The position numbers and the translations under genes were made by a program. From Halomonas zincidurans B6 (lineage in GTDB: Bacteria; Pseudomonadota; Gammaproteobacteria; Pseudomonadales; Halomonadaceae): DNA of 64,000 nt. The stretch is taken from NCBI RefSeq assembly GCF_000731955.1, contig NZ_JNCK01000001.1, positions 1,364,001 through 1,428,000 of the forward strand. The letters run 5' to 3'. Shown piece by piece: positions 57,565 through 64,000 of the stretch; the stretch's first letter is position 1, and every line of letters begins with the position of its first letter. The notes under the pieces were generated by a model. The model was not told the DNA's origin. It ran no database searches and saw only the letters and a list, made by a program, of their open reading frames with translations.

Positions 57565-58614
57565 TCAACCGCCGCTGGTGGCCAGCATCTCGGGGTCAAG
57601 GCGTTCGAGCGGGTAGGGCAGTTCGAGCCATTCGAGGCGCTGCCCGCCGACCGTCAGCGGCTCGCTGACCTCGCGGGTGGTCATCACCGCGAGGATCTCC
57701 ACACGCCCGTCGCCATCGCTCGCCGCGGCAACCACATCGCCACGTGACTTGCCGTCGGCGTCGCTGACGGCGCTGCCCGGCTCGGGTAGCGTATCGCCCT
57801 CGAATCGCCCGCGGGCCAGGCGCTTCTTGACCTGGCCGCGGAAATGCGCGCGGGCGACCACCTCCTGACCGGTATAGCAACCCTTCTTGAAACTGATGCC
57901 GCCCAGCGCTTCCCAGTTGAACATCTGCGGCAGGTAGCTGTCCTGCAGGCTCACTTCGAGCCACGCCAGGCCGGCCCGGATATCGTGCAACTGCCATACG
58001 CCATTGCCAACCGGCAGCGTCTCGCGAGCCAGGTTCTGCCAGGCGCCGATGGCCTCGTCGTGCGGCAGGCACAATACCAGACGCGGCAGGTCGCCGGGGT
58101 GGCGCAGCACCACGCCGCCACCGAGCGCAATCTGCTGCCAGGTGGTCGGCGCCGTGGCATCGAGCCGGCGTTCGACCAGCGCCGGGCCGTCGTGTCCGAT
58201 CAGCCCGAGCACCGCGAGATCGTCGCGCGGCGTCAGCTCGACCTTGTAGAACACCGCGAACTTGGCCAGATGGCTGCGCAGCGGTTCGAGCAGGCTGGCA
58301 TCCAGCAACAACCAGAAGCGCGCCTCGTCGACACGCAGCAACTGGCCGTTGGCGAGCATGCGTCCCTTGGCTGTGCAGAAGCTGGTGGGCGCGGCGAAAT
58401 TGCCGTCGGCGAGCTTCAATTGCGCGCTGGTCTGGCCCTGCAGGAAACGTTCGGCATCCGCCCCGGCGATCTCGAGTACCGCGAAGTGGATCAGCGGCGC
58501 GAGTAGACTCTGCTGCCGTGCGCTCGCTGCGGATTCCTGCGCGCCGAACTCGATATGCCGCTCGTCGACGAGGCGGGCACCGTGCTGTTCAAGGTGGGCG
58601 GTCCAGTCGCTCAT
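57565..58614 (-). CDS. ygfZ: YgfZ, folate-dependent Fe-S cluster assembly/repair factor
   Basis: A 349-residue relative of GcvT that binds folate and helps some iron-sulfur enzymes. The diagnostic motif KGCYTGQEVVARAHFRG with its reactive cysteine is present. The N-terminal region has LEIAGADAERFLQGQTSAQ and the fold continues with FCTAKGRMLANGQLL. It is convergent with tatD and divergent from trehalase. Start ATG 58614. Confidence 0.93.
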   Translation of the reverse strand: MSDWTAHLEQHGARLVDERHIEFGAQESAASARQQSLLAPLIHFAVLEIAGADAERFLQGQTSAQLKLADGNFAAPTSFCTAKGRMLANGQLLRVDEARFWLLLDASLLEPLRSHLAKFAVFYKVELTPRDDLAVLGLIGHDGPALVERRLDATAPTTWQQIALGGGVVLRHPGDLPRLVLCLPHDEAIGAWQNLARETLPVGNGVWQLHDIRAGLAWLEVSLQDSYLPQMFNWEALGGISFKKGCYTGQEVVARAHFRGQVKKRLARGRFEGDTLPEPGSAVSDADGKSRGDVVAAASDGDGRVEILAVMTTREVSEPLTVGGQRLEWLELPYPLERLDPEMLATSGG

Positions 58615-58857
58615 GCAGTCTCCTACGCTTATAGCGCCCCGGGAGGCAAGGCGTTAATTGATATCAAGGTCTGAGTAATGGGGATGTGGCGCGCTGAATG
58701 CAAGGTGTTCGTCGACTGGCGTCTGCCACCGTCGAACACGGGACCGCCAGGCGTAAGCTATTATTCTTACAATTCATTGAGGGCCGGCGGGTGTTGGCCA
58801 CTGGTCCACCGTACACTGCCAGCCGCCAGCGTGCGCTGGCTTGCGAAGGGAGACACC

Positions 58858-60462
58858 ATGGATGATCGCGATGTATCCGGTAGCGACCCTCACGCTCGGG
58901 TCAGCCAGGTCGCGCCGGCCGATCCATTGACGCCGGCCGATCGCTACGCCGAATTGTTCGTCGCCGTGCAGTGCGGCCGGATCTTCGACGACAGCAAAAC
59001 ATTCGTCGATTGCATCCCGCGTCAGGACCCCGAGGCGATTCTGGCGGCTTACCGGGCACGCAAGGATACGCCGGGCTTCGATCTCGCCAGTTTCGTCGAC
59101 GAGCACTTCATCCCAGAGCGCGAGCCGTTCAGCAATTACGTCTCGCCACCCGAACAGCCACTGCGGGTGCATATCGACGGTCTGTGGGACGTACTCACGC
59201 GCCGTCCCCAGCAACACCCCAGGTACTCGTCGCTGTTGCCGTTACCCTATGCCTACGTGGTGCCGGGAGGGCGCTTTCGCGAACTGTACTATTGGGATTC
59301 GCACTTCACGATGCTGGGTCTTGCCGAGAGCGGCCGCCCGCACCTGATGCGCGCCATGGCCGGCAACTTCGCCTATCTGATCGATACCTACGGGCACGTT
59401 CCCAACGGCAATCGCACCTATTACCTCAGCCGCTCGCAGCCGCCGGTATTCGCCATGATGGTCGATCTGTTCGCCCGCTACGGGGTCATCAGGCGTTCGC
59501 TCGACTACCTGCCGCAGCTGCGCAAGGAGTACGCCTACTGGATGGCCGGCGCCGACACCCTGCGCCCCGGCGAGGCTCACCGCAGTTGCGTCCACCTGGG
59601 CGACGGCACCCTGCTCAACCGCTATTGGGACGAGCGCGACACGCCCCGCGAGGAGGCGTATCTCGAGGACGTACTGACGGCTCGGCAATCGACGCGCCCG
59701 GCCCGAGAGGTCTATCGCGATCTACGCGCCGGGGCGGCCTCGGGGTGGGATTTCAGCTCGCGATGGCTCGACGATGCGCAGCAGCTGGCAAGCATACGCA
59801 CCACGGCCCTGCTGCCGGTCGATCTCAACAGCTTCCTGTTCAAACTCGAAACCCAGATCGCACGGCTCAGCGCGATGGGTGGCGATATCGAAACCTCCAG
59901 GCACTTTCAACGCAAAGCCGACGAGCGCGCTCAGGCGATCGGGCGTGTCATGTGGGACGAGCGGGCCGGCGCCTTTTTCGATTTCGACTGGCAGCGTGGC
60001 CGGCTGTGCACGGCGCTGACTGCGGCGACGGTAACCCCGCTCTACGTTGGTCTGGCCAGTCGCGAGCAGGCGCGGCGCATCGCCAGGACGGTCCGCCAGC
60101 GGCTGCTCAGCGCCGGGGGCATCGCCACCACCGAGATCGACAGCGATCAGCAATGGGATCATCCCAACGGCTGGGCCCCGCTGCAATGGCTGGCAAAGCG
60201 CGGTTTTGATCAGTATGACGAGACGGCGCTCGCTCAGGACATCTCGGATCGCTGGCTCAAGACGGTCGGCAAACTCTACGAGCGCAAGAACAAGCTGATC
60301 GAGAAGTATTCGCTGATTCCCATGCAGGCGGGTGCAGTCGGCGGCGGTGGCGGCGAATATCCGCTGCAGGATGGCTTCGGCTGGACCAATGGCGTGACGC
60401 GCAGGCTGCTTCGCGACAGCCCGCGACACTCGGCGAATCAGAGTCGGGCGCAGAAACCGTAA
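58858..60462 (+). CDS. treF: Trehalase, GH37 (TreF-like, cytoplasmic)
   Basis: A 534-residue enzyme that splits trehalose into two glucoses. Both GH37 signatures are seen: PGGRFRELYYWDSHFTMLGL near residue 135, and QWDHPNGWAPLQW near residue 430; the loop GGGGEYPLQDGFGWTNGV follows. There is no signal peptide, so it is the cytoplasmic type. AAGGGA lies before ATG 58858; earlier in-frame starts lack a ribosome site. It sits beside zwf, a sensible link for routing glucose after salt-stress trehalose breakdown. Confidence 0.93.
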   Translation: MDDRDVSGSDPHARVSQVAPADPLTPADRYAELFVAVQCGRIFDDSKTFVDCIPRQDPEAILAAYRARKDTPGFDLASFVDEHFIPEREPFSNYVSPPEQPLRVHIDGLWDVLTRRPQQHPRYSSLLPLPYAYVVPGGRFRELYYWDSHFTMLGLAESGRPHLMRAMAGNFAYLIDTYGHVPNGNRTYYLSRSQPPVFAMMVDLFARYGVIRRSLDYLPQLRKEYAYWMAGADTLRPGEAHRSCVHLGDGTLLNRYWDERDTPREEAYLEDVLTARQSTRPAREVYRDLRAGAASGWDFSSRWLDDAQQLASIRTTALLPVDLNSFLFKLETQIARLSAMGGDIETSRHFQRKADERAQAIGRVMWDERAGAFFDFDWQRGRLCTALTAATVTPLYVGLASREQARRIARTVRQRLLSAGGIATTEIDSDQQWDHPNGWAPLQWLAKRGFDQYDETALAQDISDRWLKTVGKLYERKNKLIEKYSLIPMQAGAVGGGGGEYPLQDGFGWTNGVTRRLLRDSPRHSANQSRAQKP

Positions 60463-60550
60463 CGCCTGCGGACCGCAGCGGCGTTCCAGCGATGCGGCTT
60501 GGCATTCCAAGGCTTCAACAAGGCCCGACGTTCAGTAAGGATAAGGAGTC

Positions 60551-62104
60551 ATGGCTTACTCTCAATCTTCACAAGCTCCCACGCCCCCTCCGGCCACGCT
60601 GTTCCTGTTCGGCGCCAGCGGCGATCTGGTCAAGCGTCTGCTCGTTCCTTCGCTCTATTCGCTTTTCCGCACGGGCCTGCTCGATCCGGCGCTGCAGATC
60701 GTGGGCATCGATCATGTGTCGGGCAATGACGAGAGCTTTCGCCGGCATCTGGCCGACTTCCTCGCCGCCCAGGCGGACGACCCGGATGCCGAGGCCGGTG
60801 AGATCGACCTCGAGCAATGGCCGGATTTTGCCCAACGGCTGCGCTATATCCAAGGTGATTTCACCCAGGCCGACACCTATCGACAGATTACTCGGGCCAT
60901 CCAGGCGAGCCCGACACGCAATGCCCTGTTCTATCTCGCGACTGCGCCGCGTTTCTTTGCCGACATCGCCGAACGATTGGGTGACGCCGGATTGCTGCAA
61001 GAAGCTGCCGAGCAGTATCGGCGCGTCCTGGTCGAGAAGCCGTTCGGCCACGATCTCGCCTCGGCGCGGGCGCTCAATGAGCGCCTGCTCGCGGTCATGG
61101 CGGAGCACCAGATCTATCGCATCGACCATTTTCTCGGCAAGGAAACGGTCCAGAACGTTCTGGTGGCGCGTTTTGCCAACGTGCTGTTCGAACCGCTCTG
61201 GAACAACCATTACATCGATCATATCCAGATCACCGCCGCCGAAACCGTGGGCGTGGAACAGCGCGGCAACTTTTACGACAAGAACGGCGCCCTGCGCGAC
61301 ATGGTGCCCAATCATCTGTTTCAGCTGCTGGCGATGGTGGCGATCGAGCCGCCCGCCGCCTTCGACGCCGATGCCCTGCGCAGCGAGAAATCCAAGCTGC
61401 TGGGCGCCATCCGTCCCTGGTCGATGGAAGAGGCCCGGCATAACTCCGCGCGTGGACAGTATCGGGCAGGCACCTTGAAAGGCGAGCCGGTCCCGGGCTA
61501 TCGCGACGAGCCCGATGTCGACGCCGACAGCAATACCGAAACCTATGTCGCCATCAAGCTCGTGATCGACAATTGGCGTTGGGCGGGCGTGCCCTTTTAC
61601 CTGCGCACCGGCAAGCGCATGGGCGCCCGCGATACCGAAATCGCCATCTGCTTCAAGCCGGCGCCCTATGCTCAGTTCCGCGATACGAGAGTAGATCGAC
61701 TCGAATCCAACTATCTGATCATTCAGATCCAGCCTGATGAAGGCATATGGCTGGACTTCGAGGCCAAACGGCCTGGACCCACCCTGGACCTGGAAACCGT
61801 CCAGATGGGCTTTGCCTACGAGGATTTCTTCGCGCTTCCCCCCTCGACAGGCTACGAAACCCTGCTCTATGACTGTCTGACCGGCGACCAGATGCTCTTT
61901 CAACGCGCCGACACCATCGAGAACGGTTGGCGGGCCGTACAGCCATTCCTGGAGGCCTGGAAGGATGATCCGCGTACCGATGGGTACGCGGCCGGGGAGG
62001 ATGGCCCGCCGAGCGCCGACGAACTGATCGGGCGCGACGGGCGCAACTGGCACCAGGTAGGCAGGCAGCGGCCCGGAACAGATCGTGAGCAGGCGGAAGA
62101 ATAG
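60551..62104 (+). CDS. zwf: Glucose-6-phosphate 1-dehydrogenase
   Basis: Oxidises glucose-6-phosphate to the lactone while making NADPH. The 517-residue product shows the Rossmann start LFLFGASGDLVKRLLVPSL, the active-site RIDHFLGKETVQNVL near residue 190, and GNFYDKNGALRDMVPNHL, PFYLRTGKRM. AGGATAAGGAG precedes ATG 60551. The C-terminal tail is short and acidic. It lies 88 bases behind treF. Confidence 0.95.
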   Translation: MAYSQSSQAPTPPPATLFLFGASGDLVKRLLVPSLYSLFRTGLLDPALQIVGIDHVSGNDESFRRHLADFLAAQADDPDAEAGEIDLEQWPDFAQRLRYIQGDFTQADTYRQITRAIQASPTRNALFYLATAPRFFADIAERLGDAGLLQEAAEQYRRVLVEKPFGHDLASARALNERLLAVMAEHQIYRIDHFLGKETVQNVLVARFANVLFEPLWNNHYIDHIQITAAETVGVEQRGNFYDKNGALRDMVPNHLFQLLAMVAIEPPAAFDADALRSEKSKLLGAIRPWSMEEARHNSARGQYRAGTLKGEPVPGYRDEPDVDADSNTETYVAIKLVIDNWRWAGVPFYLRTGKRMGARDTEIAICFKPAPYAQFRDTRVDRLESNYLIIQIQPDEGIWLDFEAKRPGPTLDLETVQMGFAYEDFFALPPSTGYETLLYDCLTGDQMLFQRADTIENGWRAVQPFLEAWKDDPRTDGYAAGEDGPPSADELIGRDGRNWHQVGRQRPGTDREQAEE

Positions 62105-62132
62105 CCTTCGCCGACATGACGCTAAGCTCTGT

Positions 62133-62257
62133 CTGAAAAATCGGCGAGCGATGGGCAGACAAGGCAAAAATTGCTGAAAAAGCGGAGTTTACAGGCCGTA
62201 AATGAGCATTTTGAGTCAATTTTTAACGCCGTATGGGCGAGCGCAGGCATTTTTCAG
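62133..62257. repeat. 125-bp hairpin-forming repeat element after zwf
   Basis: The outer ends are CTGAAAAAT (62133-62141) and its exact inverse ATTTTTCAG (62249-62257). Inside, CAAAAATTG pairs with CAATTTTT, and TTTACAGGCCGTAAA forms an inner stem. The whole segment can fold as one long interrupted hairpin. It codes for nothing. The form suggests a dispersed, MITE-like or REP-like element; copy number elsewhere cannot be judged from one window. Confidence 0.72.
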
Positions 62258-62359
62258 AAAGCGTAGGGACGTCTGGGCTATCGTGTGCTCTGCGGTGCAC
62301 TTCATGGCGCGTGCTAGACTCGGGCGCACATAATCAGCAGCAGAATGAGGGAGTCCGGC

Positions 62360-62551
62360 ATGGCGCATGTGTCTTTGGCCTTCGAGGGCGTCGAGGACGC
62401 TGAGTTGGTCAATCGGCTGACTAGCGAGCTGATGATGGTCGACGGCGTCGAGAGCGCCGAGGTCGGTCGCCATGGCGCCGATGTCGAGGGTCGCATGAAC
62501 CGCGCGGCACTGATCAAGGCGGTCGAACGGCTCGGCGTCGTCGTCAACTGA
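62360..62551 (+). CDS. Small HMA-like-fold protein lacking the CxxC metal site
   Basis: A 63-residue protein with the ferredoxin-like secondary structure of heavy-metal-associated domains: a strand (AHVSLAFEGV), helix (DAELVNRLTSELMMV), then VDGVESAEVGRHGADVEG and RAALIKAVERLGVVVN, which parallels the HMA ending. The metal motif CxxC is absent and there is no cysteine at all. AGGGAG precedes ATG 62360. It lies 48 bases before an OsmC gene, probably co-transcribed. Function unknown. Confidence 0.6.
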   Translation: MAHVSLAFEGVEDAELVNRLTSELMMVDGVESAEVGRHGADVEGRMNRAALIKAVERLGVVVN

Positions 62552-62599
62552 GCAAGGCAGCCGCTGAACGCGGCTTCGGCTGAAAGAGGAGAGTCCCGC

Positions 62600-63022
62600 A
62601 TGACGATCACGGTGATCAGCAGCGATGGCCACAGCCTGCGCCAGCGCGTCGAGCTGGAGCATTTCGACGACCTGTTCGTCGATGCGCCGGCCATCGTCGG
62701 CGGCGACGAGAGTGCGCCCGATCCGCACGACTACTTCGACCTGGCGCTGGGCGCCTGCAAGGCGATCACCGCGCGCATGTACGCCCGGCGCAAGCAGTGG
62801 CCACTGAGCGGAGTCACGGTCACCGTGACCCGCAACGACCGCGAGGAACGCCAGGGGCGTTATTATCTATATGTGTCGTTGGCCTTCGCAGGGATCGACG
62901 ATCCCGACCAGCTCCAACGCCTGCTCGAGATCGCCGATCGTTGCCCGATCCATCGCCTGATCACCGACTCGACCGTCGAGATTCGCAGCCGGTTGGCCTC
63001 GGATCAGGGTCCGAGCGCTTGA
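62600..63022 (+). CDS. OsmC-family peroxiredoxin-like protein
   Basis: A 140-residue protein of the OsmC/Ohr fold, which reduces organic hydroperoxides. The two redox cysteines are in DLALGACKAITARMYAR and ADRCPIHRLI. AAGAGGAGAG precedes ATG 62600. It is closer to the YhfA-like or general OsmC group than to Ohr. It lies between the HMA-like gene and uvrB. Confidence 0.9.
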   Translation: MTITVISSDGHSLRQRVELEHFDDLFVDAPAIVGGDESAPDPHDYFDLALGACKAITARMYARRKQWPLSGVTVTVTRNDREERQGRYYLYVSLAFAGIDDPDQLQRLLEIADRCPIHRLITDSTVEIRSRLASDQGPSA

Positions 63023-63053
63023 ACTTTCACCGCATCGCTGCCATTTCAGGCCC

Positions 63054-64000
63054 ATGAGCAAACCATTTCGCATCCAATCCAGGTATCGGCCGGCAGGCGA
63101 TCAGCCCACCGCCATCGAGGGGCTGGTCAAGGGCCTCGAGGCGGGTCTGGCGCACCAGACCCTGCTCGGCGTCACCGGCTCGGGCAAGACCTTCACCATG
63201 GCCAACGTGGTCGAGCGCCTGCAGCGTCCGACCATCGTGCTGGCGCCCAACAAGACGCTGGCCGCGCAGCTCTACGGCGAGTTCAAGTCGTTTTTGCCCG
63301 ACAACGCGGTGGAGTATTTCGTGTCCTATTACGATTACTACCAGCCCGAGGCCTACGTGCCCTCGTCGGATACCTTCATCGAGAAGGATGCCTCGATCAA
63401 CGACCATATCGAGCAGATGCGGCTGTCGGCGACCAAGGCGCTGCTCGAACGCCGCGACTCGCTGATCGTGGCCTCGGTGTCGGCGATCTACGGGCTGGGC
63501 GATCCGGACCAGTACCTGAAGATGCGCCTGCACTTCAATCGCGGCGAGCAGATCGACCAGCGCGCCTTCCTGCGTCGGCTCGCCGAGTTGCAGTACACCC
63601 GCAACGACATGGATTTCCGGCGCGGCACCTACCGGGTGCGCGGCGACGTGATCGACGTGTTTCCCGCCGATTCCGAGGAGGAGGCGGTGCGCATCGAGCT
63701 GTTCGACGACGAGATCGAGACGATCAGCCTGTTCGATCCGCTGACCGGCGAAATGCGCGGCAAGCTGCCGCGCATGACCATCTACCCCAAGAGCCACTAC
63801 GTCACGCCGCGCGAGACGATCCTCGCCGCCGCCGACCGGATCAAGGCCGAGCTCGCCGAGCGTCTCGAGTGGCTGCGCAATCACGACAAGCTGGTCGAGG
63901 CCCAGCGCCTCGAACAGCGCACGCTCTACGACCTGGAAATGATGCACGAGCTGGGCTACTGCAACGGCATCGAGAACTACTCCCGCTATCTCTCGGGACG
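63054..64000 (+). CDS. uvrB: UvrABC excinuclease subunit B, N-terminal half
   Basis: DNA-damage recognition helicase of nucleotide-excision repair. The gene runs off the end. The visible 315 residues include the start MSKPFRIQSRYRPAGDQ, Walker A GVTGSGKTFTMANV, the DNA-threading beta-hairpin SYYDYYQPEAYVPSSDTFI, and SLIVASVSAIYGLGDP, with LEMMHELGYCNGIENYSRYL at the edge. ATG 63054 is the canonical start; no strong ribosome site is seen. Confidence 0.96.
   Translation, partial: MSKPFRIQSRYRPAGDQPTAIEGLVKGLEAGLAHQTLLGVTGSGKTFTMANVVERLQRPTIVLAPNKTLAAQLYGEFKSFLPDNAVEYFVSYYDYYQPEAYVPSSDTFIEKDASINDHIEQMRLSATKALLERRDSLIVASVSAIYGLGDPDQYLKMRLHFNRGEQIDQRAFLRRLAELQYTRNDMDFRRGTYRVRGDVIDVFPADSEEEAVRIELFDDEIETISLFDPLTGEMRGKLPRMTIYPKSHYVTPRETILAAADRIKAELAERLEWLRNHDKLVEAQRLEQRTLYDLEMMHELGYCNGIENYSRYLSG

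Overview
The window looks like a chromosomal segment of a high-GC gammaproteobacterium, most likely a Halomonas-like member of the Halomonadaceae. This is inferred from gene content and protein character: the thrS-infC-rpmI-rplT-pheS-pheT-ihfA block, a RegA/RegB redox two-component pair, periplasmic MsrPQ, trehalase, a Pseudomonas-type GcvT, and no rRNA, tRNA, phage or CRISPR. Most genes are ordinary housekeeping and metabolic genes. Accessory signals are one ISAs1-family insertion sequence, a small element with the same ends, a 125-bp hairpin repeat, short tandem repeats, and an unusual number of broken genes.

Layout. 1-5.2 kb: the end of an LrgB-like gene, a response-regulator relic divergent from msrPQ, a DASS-type symporter, a DUF2489 protein and an M20 hydrolase collapsed by internal deletion. 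5.2-6.1 kb: an OmpA-family protein with calcium-binding-type repeats. 6.4-13.5 kb: the translation operon, with infC starting at a rare ATC codon, ending in ihfA and a terminator. 13.7-17.8 kb: an SCP2 protein, SohB protease, ArsR regulator and propionyl-CoA synthetase. 17.8-19.2 kb: a 164-bp MITE-like element beside a complete ISAs1-family IS. 19.3-23.4 kb: flavodoxin, a small membrane protein, PpnN, a LysR regulator and a broken DUF302 gene.

23.5-33.9 kb: a ynjBCD-type ABC transporter with a DUF3047 protein; an overlapping ECF sigma / zinc-finger anti-sigma / AraC regulator operon; EthD-like, HAD and AhpD-like genes; and a fused TVP38-flavoprotein disulfide reductase. 33.9-40.5 kb: glycine metabolism, with gcvHP facing away from an AGCS symporter-gcvT pair whose gcvT is frameshifted. 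40.5-49.2 kb: an AlkB-like enzyme, PAP2 phosphatase, deleted glycosyltransferase, LysM/M23 protein with a shifted signal peptide, acyltransferase, acetoacetyl-CoA synthetase, MFS transporter and a DUF1338-like protein. 49.5-55 kb: acetate kinase with a phosphate acyltransferase, GrxA, an inositol-phosphatase-family enzyme and RegAB. 55-64 kb: prfC, tatD, ygfZ, trehalase, zwf, a metal-binding-fold small protein, an OsmC protein and the start of uvrB.

Two themes stand out. First, four genes (M20 hydrolase, DUF302, glycosyltransferase, response regulator) are decayed, three of them with both ends kept and the middle lost. Second, four reading-frame breaks (gcvT, LysM/M23, DUF302, M20) can each be repaired by adding one base to a same-base run. 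That pattern could reflect either consensus error or real homopolymer slippage, and must be settled from reads. I did not find a convincing new multi-gene system; the best candidates for novelty are the ISAs1/MITE pair, the repeat-built tatD start region, and the sigma/zinc-finger/AraC operon.
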